This document shows positions 18,369 through 26,351 of a stretch of DNA of 64,000 nt, piece by piece (positions within the stretch are counted from its first letter, which is position 1; each line of letters opens with the position of its first letter). The position numbers and the translations under genes were made by a program. The notes beneath the pieces are model-generated. The model was not told the origin of the DNA, did not search any database, and saw only the letters and a program-made list of their open reading frames with translations. The DNA comes from Paraburkholderia aspalathi (GTDB lineage: Bacteria; Pseudomonadota; Gammaproteobacteria; Burkholderiales; Burkholderiaceae): the NCBI RefSeq assembly GCF_900116445.1, contig NZ_FPBH01000003.1:186001-250000 (forward strand), in the 5' to 3' direction.

Positions 18369-19655
18369 TTGAAAACAATCATTGGTTTGCGCTGGTGGAT
18401 CATCGCGCTCGTGTGTGCCGGGACGATCGTCAACTATCTGTCGCGCAACGCCCTCGGTGTGATGGCGCCGCAGTTGACGCAGCTGTTGCACATGAGCACC
18501 AAGCAGTACTCGTACGTAGTCGGTGCGTTCCAGGTCGGCTATACGATCATGCAGCCGGTTTGCGGCCTGATCATCGATCTGATCGGATTGCGCCTCGGCT
18601 TTGCGCTGTTCGCCTGCCTCTGGTCGTTGACGGGCGTGTTGCACGGTTTCGCGACCGGCTGGCTTTCGCTTGCGGCCTTGCGCGGCCTCATGGGGTTGAC
18701 TGAGGCCGTCGCCATCCCGGCGGGCATGAAGGTGGTCGCCGAATGGTTTCCCAATCGCGAGAAATCCGTGGCGGTGGGCTACTTCAATGCGGGCACGTCG
18801 CTCGGCTCGCTGCTCGCCCCGCCGCTCGTCGTCTTCCTGTCACTGAGATATGGCTGGCAAAGCGCGTTTGCGGTGACCGGTGCGCTCGGCTTCGTATGGG
18901 CTGCCGCCTGGTATGTGCTGTATCGCTCGCCGGCCGATCACGCGCGCATCAGCGCGGCCGAGCGCGAAACGATCGTCAGCGGACAAACCCCGGGCGCACC
19001 GCAACGGCGCAGCATCCGCGAAGTCCTCCGCACGCGCCGCTTCTGGGCGATCGCGCAAGCGCGCTTCTTCGCGGAACCGGCGTGGCAAACGTTCAGCTTC
19101 TGGATTCCCCTTTACCTCGCAACGCAACGCCACATGGATCTGAAGCAGATCGCGCTGTTTGCGTGGCTGCCGTTTCTTGCCGCCGACCTTGGCGGCCTCT
19201 TCGGCGGCTACCTGTCGCCGTTCCTGATGAAGCATTTGCGCATCCCGCTGATCGGCTCGCGCATCGCAGGTGTCGTGCTCGGCGCTTTCATGATGCTCGG
19301 ACCGGCCTGTATCGGCCTCGTCGCCTCGCCGTATCAGGCGATCGCGCTCTTCTGCGTGGGCGGCTTCGCGCATCAGATGATCTCAGCGCTCGTCAACACC
19401 TTGGCAGCCGACGTCTTCGACCCCAGCGAAGTCGGCACCGTGGCCGGATTTGCCGGGATGTCCGCGTGGATCGGCGGTCTGGGTTTTTCGCTGCTGGTCG
19501 GCGCGCTGGCCGATACGATCGGCTACACGCCGCTCTTCGGCGCCCTCGGCGCGTTCGATCTGATCGGCGCCACGCTGCTGATCATTCTCATGCGCGGCGT
19601 CAAACGCGACGCACGTCCGCATCAAGTCGACAACAACGCCAGCCCTGCTGCGTGA
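18369..19655 (+). CDS. MFS transporter, hexuronate/sugar-acid (ACS) family
   Basis: This 428-residue major facilitator protein has twelve predicted helices. The N-terminus K-T-I-I-G-L-R-W-W-I-I-A-L and N-Y-L-S-R-N-A-L-G-V-M-A-P are typical of the anion:cation symporter group (ExuT, GudP-like). These import sugar acids or related anionic sugars. The start is placed at TTG 18369, which has GGAG 8 bases upstream. An ATG at 18300 would add 23 polar residues that do not match the family. The gene leads an operon with a GH31 glycosidase 19 bases downstream and a porin after that. The transported compound is therefore likely a glycoside or its product. The substrate is not determinable from sequence. 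Confidence 0.85.
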   Translation: MKTIIGLRWWIIALVCAGTIVNYLSRNALGVMAPQLTQLLHMSTKQYSYVVGAFQVGYTIMQPVCGLIIDLIGLRLGFALFACLWSLTGVLHGFATGWLSLAALRGLMGLTEAVAIPAGMKVVAEWFPNREKSVAVGYFNAGTSLGSLLAPPLVVFLSLRYGWQSAFAVTGALGFVWAAAWYVLYRSPADHARISAAERETIVSGQTPGAPQRRSIREVLRTRRFWAIAQARFFAEPAWQTFSFWIPLYLATQRHMDLKQIALFAWLPFLAADLGGLFGGYLSPFLMKHLRIPLIGSRIAGVVLGAFMMLGPACIGLVASPYQAIALFCVGGFAHQMISALVNTLAADVFDPSEVGTVAGFAGMSAWIGGLGFSLLVGALADTIGYTPLFGALGAFDLIGATLLIILMRGVKRDARPHQVDNNASPAA

Positions 19656-19674
19656 CCTCACTCGAAGACCCATC

Positions 19675-22098
19675 ATGCGTTCACTGACGAATCTGAAGCA
19701 CCCGCCGCTTTTTTCACTGTCGTCCCATACCGGCAACCACGTCGTTCTTGCGACACAGGAAAACTGCCGGATCGAACTGTTCGTTCTCGCCGACGACATC
19801 ATCCGCGTACTCGTTCTGCCGGACGGCGAAACGCACGGTCCGCGGACCTGGTCCATAGCGCCGGGCACTGACGACGTTCCGCTCGAAGGCCGCGATCGCC
19901 GTGACATGAGCGGCTTCACCCCGCCGCCGTTCACACTTTCAAGCGACGCCGGGCACGTCGTAATCGAAACGGCCTGCATCCGTTTGACGGTCACGCTGGA
20001 GGGCGGATTCTGCGCGTGGGACATCCTGCACGATTCGGCATGGCATCGCGTGATGAGCGATCGGAAGACGCAGGCGTATAACTTCGGCTGGTGGGACGAG
20101 CGCGTGTACCACTACATCGAGCGTCGCAAGGACGAAATGTATGTGGGTCTCGGCGAGCGCGCCGGATCGCTGAATCGCGCGGACCAGTCCTACGAAATGC
20201 GCAACATCGACGCGATGGGTTATAGCGCGCGCACGACCGATCCGCTCTACAAGCACATCCCCTTTTACGTGACGTGGCAGCCGGAAAGCGCCACAGGATT
20301 CGGCCTGTTCTACGACACGCTTGCCGACTGCCGCTTCGATATGGGCCGCGAGCTCGACAACTATCACGGGCACTACCGGCATTTTGTTGCCGAACATGGC
20401 GATCTCGACTACTACTTCATCGCATCGGCGGGCACGCCCTTGCACGCGGTGCGCCGCTTTACGTGGCTGACCGGGCGTCCGGCCTGGATGCCGAAATGGG
20501 GACTCGGCTACTCCGGCTCGACGATGAGCTATACCGACGCACCCGACGCGCAGCAGCGCATGGGCGAATTCATCGAACGATGCAGCGAGCACGACGTGCT
20601 CTGCGATTCGTTCCATCTGTCCTCGGGCTATACCTCGATCGGGCCGAAGCGCTACGTGTTCAACTGGAACCACGAGAAGTTTCCGGACATCGACGGCTTC
20701 GTGCGCGGCTATCTCGAGCACGGCGTGCGTCTATGCGCGAACATCAAGCCGTGCCTGTTGCAGGACCACCCAGCATTCGACGAAGTGGCGCGCGCCGGTT
20801 TGCTGATCGCGTCGAGTGACGGCAATCCGGCGTGGGTGCAGTTCTGGGACGAAGTCGGCGCGTATCTGGACTTCACGAATCCCGCCACCATCGACTGGTG
20901 GAAGGCGCGCGTAAAAGACAGCCTGTTGAAACACGGTATCGCCGCCACCTGGAACGACAACAACGAATTCGAAATCTGGTCGCCCGACGCGATTGCCCAG
21001 GGCTTCGGCCAGCCGTATCCTGCGCGCGAGACGAAGGTGCTGCAAACGCAGCTGATGATGCGCGCGTCGCACGACGCACAACGCGAATACACGCCGGACC
21101 GTCGGCCATTCCTCGTGTCCCGCTCGGGCGGCGTGGGCATGCAACGCTATGTGCAAACCTGGTCCGGCGACAACTACACCTCGTGGGAAACGCTGCGTTT
21201 CAATCTGAAGATGGGCCTCGGGCTCGCCATGTCCGGCGTGTCGAACAGCGGCCACGATATCGGTGGATTCTCGGGTCCTGCGCCCGGTCCGGAGTTGTTC
21301 GTCCGCTGGGTCGCCTTCGGCATCTTCCTGCCGCGTTTCAGCATTCATTCCTGGAACGACGACGGCACAGTCAACGAGCCCTGGATGCACCCCGAAGTCA
21401 CGCAGCAGGTGGCGGATCTAATCAAACTGCGCTACCGGCTGATTCCCTACCTGTACGAGTTGCTATGGCAATCGCACAGCGCGTACGAGCCGATACTGCG
21501 TCCGATGTTCGCGGAGTTTCCGCACGATCCGCGTTGCCTCGCTGATGGCGACGACATGATGCTGGGCTCGTCGATGCTGGTTGCACCGGTGGTCGATGCG
21601 GGCCAGTCGACGCGCGACGTCTATCTGCCGACCGGTGCACGTTGGGCGTCGTACTGGAGCGGCGAGGTGTTCGAAGGCGGTCAGACGGTGACCCTGCCGG
21701 CCCCGTTCGAGCAGCCAGTGACCTTGCTGCGTGAAGGCAGCGTAATTCCGCTGAACATCGCGGAACAACACTTCGGCCGTCCTGCCGAGGAACGTGCGTT
21801 CATCGCCGTGCCGCATGCCGGCGCAGGCATCGCTCACGGCAACTGCGTCGAAGACGACGGCGAAAGCGAAGCCTGGCGCACAGGCGCGCAAGGCCGCTGG
21901 GACGTCACGATTACAAGCGATGCGAGCACGCTGCGCATTTCAATCGTGCGGGAAGGCTGGGTCCAGCAACCGCAGCAGGAAGTTCGACTGCTCGTGCCCA
22001 AGGACGACACACGCGCGGCCGTCTGCATCGACGGCGCGCTGGTGGCCGACCACACCGCCGACGGCTGGCGATGCCTGACGATCGCCATCGCCCACTGA
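19675..22098 (+). CDS. Glycoside hydrolase family 31 (alpha-glucosidase/alpha-xylosidase type)
   Basis: This 807-residue GH31 enzyme is predicted to release alpha-linked sugars (glucose, xylose or sulfoquinovose-type) from non-reducing ends. The barrel starts at W-M-P-K-W-G-L-G-Y. The nucleophile is Asp428 in W-N-D-N-N-E and the acid/base is Asp499 in W-S-G-D-N-Y. The N-terminal beta-sandwich carries W-W-D-E-R-V-Y-H and Y-V-G-L-G-E-R-A-G. No signal peptide is seen, so it acts in the cytoplasm on an imported substrate. The preceding permease and following porin support a complete uptake and hydrolysis unit. The nucleophile motif W-x-D-N-N-E is less common than W-x-D-M-N-E, which could aid subfamily assignment. 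Confidence 0.9.
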   Translation: MRSLTNLKHPPLFSLSSHTGNHVVLATQENCRIELFVLADDIIRVLVLPDGETHGPRTWSIAPGTDDVPLEGRDRRDMSGFTPPPFTLSSDAGHVVIETACIRLTVTLEGGFCAWDILHDSAWHRVMSDRKTQAYNFGWWDERVYHYIERRKDEMYVGLGERAGSLNRADQSYEMRNIDAMGYSARTTDPLYKHIPFYVTWQPESATGFGLFYDTLADCRFDMGRELDNYHGHYRHFVAEHGDLDYYFIASAGTPLHAVRRFTWLTGRPAWMPKWGLGYSGSTMSYTDAPDAQQRMGEFIERCSEHDVLCDSFHLSSGYTSIGPKRYVFNWNHEKFPDIDGFVRGYLEHGVRLCANIKPCLLQDHPAFDEVARAGLLIASSDGNPAWVQFWDEVGAYLDFTNPATIDWWKARVKDSLLKHGIAATWNDNNEFEIWSPDAIAQGFGQPYPARETKVLQTQLMMRASHDAQREYTPDRRPFLVSRSGGVGMQRYVQTWSGDNYTSWETLRFNLKMGLGLAMSGVSNSGHDIGGFSGPAPGPELFVRWVAFGIFLPRFSIHSWNDDGTVNEPWMHPEVTQQVADLIKLRYRLIPYLYELLWQSHSAYEPILRPMFAEFPHDPRCLADGDDMMLGSSMLVAPVVDAGQSTRDVYLPTGARWASYWSGEVFEGGQTVTLPAPFEQPVTLLREGSVIPLNIAEQHFGRPAEERAFIAVPHAGAGIAHGNCVEDDGESEAWRTGAQGRWDVTITSDASTLRISIVREGWVQQPQQEVRLLVPKDDTRAAVCIDGALVADHTADGWRCLTIAIAH

Positions 22099-22158
22099 CA
22101 CAGCATGCATCACCTACCTGAAGACCAACGATTCCCTATCCAATCCGGAGACCCGCTC

Positions 22159-23346
22159 ATGAACTCATTGAAGCGCGCGCGTACACGCGCACTCGTCCTC
22201 TCGTGCCTGCCGTTTGCGGGCGTCGTGCTGTCAAGCGGCGCGTCGGCGCAAAGCAGCGTGACGCTGTACGGCGTCGTCGACAACGCGTTCACCTATGTCA
22301 GCAACCAGAAGGGACACTCCAACTTCTACATGAGCCAGGGCAACCTGCAGGCGAGCAAGTTCGGCCTGCTCGGTGCCGAAGACATTGGCGGCGGCACGAA
22401 GGTGATTTTCAGGCTGGAAAGCGGCTTTAACTCGCTGACCGGCGCGCAAAGCAGCGCGGGCTTCATTTTCAATCGGCAAGCGTATGTCGGGCTCAACAAC
22501 GACAGGTACGGAACGGTGACACTCGGCCGCCAGTACACGCCATACTTCCAGATGGTCGGCGCACTCGGGCCGACGGGCGTATTGACGGGCGCAACCGGCG
22601 CGCATCCGGGCGACCTCGACGCGCTCGACACCACACTGCGCCTCAACAATTCGGTTACCTATCTTTCGCCGAACCTCGCCGGTTTGCAATTCAGCGCGCA
22701 GTACGGCCTGGGCGGTGTGCCGGGGAGCGTCGCCAACGGCAGCCAGTTCAGCGCTGCTGTTCGCTACGACTACCAGCCGTTTGCGATCGCGGTGGGCTAC
22801 CTGAAACTGAAAGACATCGCGACGAGCCAGGCACTCGGCAGCTACGCGGTCAACTCGCCGGTGAACAGCGGCTACGCGACGGCACGCAGCGCGCAATTAT
22901 TCGCCGCAGCGGCGCGCTACACCCACCAGGACCTGATGGTCGGTGTGAACTATTCGAACGTGCAATACGCGCCGGGCAACAGTTCGTTCTTCACCGGCGA
23001 AGGCGTATTCAATACCTACGGCGTGATTTCCACGTACCGGATCACGCCGGCCGTGACGGTCGGCGCCGGCTACAGCTACACGCAGGCGAGCAAAGCGAAT
23101 GGCATCAGCGATGCCGCGCGCTATCAGCAGGTCTCGCTCGAGCAGACGTACAACCTCTCTGCTCGCACGACGTTATACGCACTGGAGGCGTATCAGCATG
23201 CGCGCGGCAAGACCCTGGTCGCGTCGGGCAGCACTGGCACGAGTATCACTGACGCAGTGGCGGTGGTCGGCGACTCGCAGAATACGACGCCGTCGTCGGG
23301 GCCGTCGCAATTCGTCGGCATGGTGGGGTTGCGGCACGCGTTTTGA
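22159..23346 (+). CDS. Gram-negative porin (Burkholderia OpcP/Omp type)
   Basis: This 395-residue outer-membrane porin has a signal peptide ending A-S-A-Q, then S-S-V-T-L-Y-G-V-V-D, the classic first strand. The constriction-loop region includes the L-G-R-Q-Y-T-P motif. The C-terminal strand ends M-V-G-L-R-H-A-F with the required terminal Phe. ATG 22159 is preferred to 22105 because it starts the signal peptide and has GGAG upstream. It is probably induced with the sugar operon and lets the substrate cross the outer membrane. It is the last core gene before the accessory region. Confidence 0.93.
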   Translation: MNSLKRARTRALVLSCLPFAGVVLSSGASAQSSVTLYGVVDNAFTYVSNQKGHSNFYMSQGNLQASKFGLLGAEDIGGGTKVIFRLESGFNSLTGAQSSAGFIFNRQAYVGLNNDRYGTVTLGRQYTPYFQMVGALGPTGVLTGATGAHPGDLDALDTTLRLNNSVTYLSPNLAGLQFSAQYGLGGVPGSVANGSQFSAAVRYDYQPFAIAVGYLKLKDIATSQALGSYAVNSPVNSGYATARSAQLFAAAARYTHQDLMVGVNYSNVQYAPGNSSFFTGEGVFNTYGVISTYRITPAVTVGAGYSYTQASKANGISDAARYQQVSLEQTYNLSARTTLYALEAYQHARGKTLVASGSTGTSITDAVAVVGDSQNTTPSSGPSQFVGMVGLRHAF

Positions 23347-23427
23347 TGCAGATAGGAGATTGAATGCCCGCTCCAGAATGGCAGGAATTCCGGAGCGGAA
23401 AAGGCCAATTGCGAGTCTGGAAAAACA

Positions 23428-23459
23428 AAACCCCGCAGAGCCTAGACTCTGCGGGGTTT
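23428..23459 (+). terminator. Rho-independent terminator of the porin operon
   Basis: A 13-bp stem (AAACCCCGCAGAG / CTCTGCGGGGTTT) with a 6-base loop, located 80 bases after the porin stop. It marks the end of the chromosomal segment to the left of the integrase. Confidence 0.92.
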
Positions 23460-23666
23460 GCCGCCATTGCTGGCGGAGACGGAGTAATTTGGCGGAGAGA
23501 GCGTCCCACATAGTGAAATCCAGCAACCTCCATTGAGTTCCAAAAACCCTTTGGTATCAACGATGTAGTGATGAATCGGGGAAGCCCGAGTTCCACAAAC
23601 ATCCTGTCAACGCCAAGGGAAGCCAGGAACCATTTGCTAGTCAATTCGATAGTACAGGAGGTTTGT
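23460..23666. other. Chromosome-island junction region, candidate attachment site
   Basis: This gap between the porin terminator and the integrase start is where the left attachment site should lie if the integrase built this island. It contains two copies of TGGCGGAGA about 20 bases apart (near 23474 and 23496). The second extends to TGGCGGAGAGAG, which on the minus strand reads like a tRNA-Ser 3' end (CTCTCTCCGCCA). No complete tRNA is present, and no second copy could be confirmed because the right end of the element is outside the window. Confidence 0.3.
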
Positions 23667-24866
23667 ATGCGGACCCTCAACCGGCTCACCGCCATCCAGG
23701 TAACCCGTGCGAAAAGGCCCGGAGTCTACAGCGATGGAGGTGGTCTTTATCTCCAGGTCACTCGCTCGTTGGCCAAGTCATGGCTCTTCCGTTACATGCG
23801 GCAGGGCAAAGCACGGGGTATGGGCCTTGGGCCCACCCATACGGTATCGCTGGTCGATGCTCGTATCAAGGCACTTGACTGTCGTCGCCAGCTTATCGAC
23901 GGTGTCGATCCTCTGGATGAAAAGCTGGCGAAGCGGCGTGCCGAACAACGGGAACGGCCTAAGTCACTTCCGTTCCGGGACTGCGCCAGCGAATACATCA
24001 AAACGCATCGGGCGTCGTGGAAAAACGCCAAGCATCAGGCGCAATGGGAAAGCACCCTGACGACCTATGCGTACCCCGTGCTGGGGGACATGCCAGTATC
24101 AGAAATCGATACGGACGAAATCATGGAAGTCCTCAAGCCGATCTGGGCGTCCAAAACAGAAACGGCGACTCGCGTCCGTGGGCGAATCGAGTCAGTCCTC
24201 TCCTGGGCCACCGTGAATCGCTACCGTTCTGGTCTCAACCCTGCGCGCTGGAAAGGCCATCTTGACCAGCTTCTGGCCAAGCCCTCCCGCCTGCAGAAGG
24301 TACAGCACCACTCGGCCCTGCACTACCGTGATGCCCCTGCTTTCATGACGCTTTTGCAAAGCCAGGAGGGACTCGCTGCGCTTGCATTGCAGTTGGTCAT
24401 CCTGACTGCCAGTCGGACCATTGAGGTGATCGGCGCACGCCGTTCGGAATTCGATCTCGAGTGTCAAGTCTGGACCGTTCCAGAAGAACGCATGAAAGGC
24501 GGGCGCGAACATCGCGTTCCCCTCTCCACTGCCACTATGGCACTCCTCCAGCCTTTGCTCGATACCGGGTCCAGCGCCTTCGTATTTCCGGCGATCAGGG
24601 GCGACAAACACCTGTCGAACATGGCCATGCTCCAGCTTCTCAAACGGATGGAACGCGCTGACCTGACGGTGCACGGGTTCCGTTCCACGTTCAAGGATTG
24701 GGCGCGTGAAACCACCAGCCATTCCAAGGAGGTTTCGGAGGCGGCTCTCGCGCACATCATTGGCGACCAGACGGAGGCCGCTTATGCGCGCGGTGATCTG
24801 TTTGCCAAACGGGCTTGCCTGATGCAGGACTGGGCGGACTATGTGAGCGGGCAATCAACCCCATAA
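23667..24866 (+). CDS. P4-type tyrosine recombinase (integrase)
   Basis: This 399-residue site-specific recombinase has the DUF4102-type N-terminal arm domain (Y-S-D-G-G-G-L-Y-L-Q-V) followed by a SAM-like core and the catalytic domain. The active-site set is complete: Arg250 in T-A-S-R-T, His336 and Arg339 in H-G-F-R, His363 in A-H-I-I-G, and nucleophile Tyr373 in A-A-Y-A-R-G-D. The ATG at 23667 has AGGAGG 5 bases upstream. A longer frame from 23568 lacks a signal. Such enzymes usually insert elements at tRNA genes. It opens the accessory region and could belong either to the ICE whose backbone begins at about 40 kb or to a separate T6SS island. Confidence 0.93.
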   Translation: MRTLNRLTAIQVTRAKRPGVYSDGGGLYLQVTRSLAKSWLFRYMRQGKARGMGLGPTHTVSLVDARIKALDCRRQLIDGVDPLDEKLAKRRAEQRERPKSLPFRDCASEYIKTHRASWKNAKHQAQWESTLTTYAYPVLGDMPVSEIDTDEIMEVLKPIWASKTETATRVRGRIESVLSWATVNRYRSGLNPARWKGHLDQLLAKPSRLQKVQHHSALHYRDAPAFMTLLQSQEGLAALALQLVILTASRTIEVIGARRSEFDLECQVWTVPEERMKGGREHRVPLSTATMALLQPLLDTGSSAFVFPAIRGDKHLSNMAMLQLLKRMERADLTVHGFRSTFKDWARETTSHSKEVSEAALAHIIGDQTEAAYARGDLFAKRACLMQDWADYVSGQSTP

Positions 24867-24913
24867 CCTCCAGTCGGTTCACGGCACGACTGTGATGCGC
24901 GCCAAAACGGCAG

Positions 24914-24950
24914 AAGCGCCGTGCCAGATTAACCCCTCGCACGGCGCTTT
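24914..24950 (+). terminator. Inverted repeat after the integrase, likely terminator
   Basis: An 11-bp perfect stem (AAGCGCCGTGC / GCACGGCGCTT) with a 14-base loop lies 48 bases after the integrase stop. The following T run is short (TTT), so termination would be weak. The rest of the gap 24867-25356 shows no convincing gene. Confidence 0.5.
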
Positions 24951-25356
24951 CAGCGACAACATTGGAGAATCGATCTCATGAATTTCCCTCATTCAATACC
25001 CTCTGGCGAACAACGTAAGAGCGAATTAAAGCCCACCACGGTGAACTACCGAATGAGTTGCGCTCGAGCAGTTTGACGCGGATACGCCGTTCCGCTTCGC
25101 GAAGTTGAACGGCAGCAGGCCATTGATATCAGCATCCGTTGCGCGCTGCGACAGCTCGGTCAACACGCGAAGCAGATATGTGTGTATAAATTTGCGCTTA
25201 CGGCTTATTACCCAACTAGTCACGAGCCAATTCTGATTGACGTCAAAGTAGACCGATTAGCATGATAATCGGCCGTTGTTTCGTCACGCCGCCGTCGGGC
25301 ACGTCGTCAGCCACTGACGGCGACAGCACGGACTCCAATCTGATAAATGGAATGTC

Positions 25357-25869
25357 ATGTCGGTGAAATCTTTGTCTTTCCCCGCTGCGTTGCTCGCGAT
25401 ACTGCTACTCCTTGGTTGCACTGCTGTGCATGCCGAAGGGAATTGCCCCCAAGGGTATTACCCCATCGGCGGAGGTTCCCCTGGTGCGCCTCAAGGCTGT
25501 GCGCCCATCCCAGGATACGATCAGGGGCAGCAACACCAAGCTGCCCCACAATGGCTTTCCAAGTGGGGGGCCGTAGCCACGGATATTGATAAAGGCTCTC
25601 TGGGGGCGGCCACCAGCATGACCAGTAAAGATCAGGCTGAACAGGCGTCGTTGGCCGACTGCCGGGCGAAAGGTGGCGTGCAGTGCAAGATTGAATCGAC
25701 GTATACGAACGGCTGTATCACGGTTGTAGTGGGAAGCCCTGGATATGCGGTGAATTCTGCTCCTACGCAGGTACAAGCTAACTCGATCGGTATGTCGACA
25801 TGTACCGGCGCTGGAAATGCGAACTGCCGCATTCTTTATACGGGCTGTAGTCTCCCTCAACGATACTAG
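25357..25869 (+). CDS. Exported DUF4189-domain protein
   Basis: This 170-residue protein has an N-terminal hydrophobic signal segment containing L-L-L-L-G-C-T-A. It is either a lipoprotein (Cys21) or cleaved after V-H-A. A Gly/Pro/Gln-rich linker follows, then the DUF4189 domain (about residues 70-168): W-G-A-V-A-T-D, spaced Cys residues in A-D-C-R-A-K-G-G-V-Q-C-K, N-G-C-I-T-V-V-V, and a final C-R-I-L-Y-T-G-C. The Cys pattern suggests disulfides in the periplasm. The biochemical role of DUF4189 is not known to me. It lies between the integrase and vgrG on the same strand, but 480 bases before vgrG, so shared function with the T6SS payload is only a possibility. Confidence 0.75.
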   Translation: MSVKSLSFPAALLAILLLLGCTAVHAEGNCPQGYYPIGGGSPGAPQGCAPIPGYDQGQQHQAAPQWLSKWGAVATDIDKGSLGAATSMTSKDQAEQASLADCRAKGGVQCKIESTYTNGCITVVVGSPGYAVNSAPTQVQANSIGMSTCTGAGNANCRILYTGCSLPQRY

Positions 25870-26351
25870 TTGCTTTCGTATCCCGGACGGTCCGGCTCTA
25901 TCAGTCCACTTTCGCACCGGACGCTTTGACTATCGGTAAGCGCGCAATCGGGCCCACGGAATTAATGTCGCTGGAAGGTCGAGAAATTGCGTAGCGCGAC
26001 ACCGCGTCGATCGGATGAAGTTCGCGCCAGTGCGCTGGTTGGATCAAGCCGGACTGCGTGCCGCAGCTGTCCGAACAAGCCCACTGGGAGCGGCGTCTCA
26101 ACGTGAGCCAAGGATCTCTTGACCTGCCAGGTTCGCCAACGATTGAGCGTGCGTCATACGCCTAGCGACGCGCGCTCAATTCGTGGCCGTCGGCCTGCTG
26201 CCCGCGCCGCATGAATGTCTTGGGATTCGATATTCACCCGAATATCCATTTCGCATTAAATCGATTTCCGCTTTTCAATTTCTGGTCATTATCAGATTGC
26301 TTTCGAAGTAGAATCGCGCGGGAAAGAGGAATAATCAGATCGAGAGGCGGC
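25870..26351. other. Non-coding gap before vgrG
   Basis: There are 482 bases without a convincing gene. The last 130 bases are AT-richer than the surroundings and probably hold the vgrG promoter. Short open frames here have no ribosome site and no recognisable domain. Confidence 0.4.

Noticed and set aside
23470-23510. Possible tRNA-Ser gene on the minus strand
   Set aside because: Only the 3' terminal 12 bases resemble a tRNA. The rest has no cloverleaf. Kept only as a possible attachment relic.
25026-25223. Small leftward frame after the integrase
   Set aside because: No ribosome site or domain, and the sequence is degenerate.
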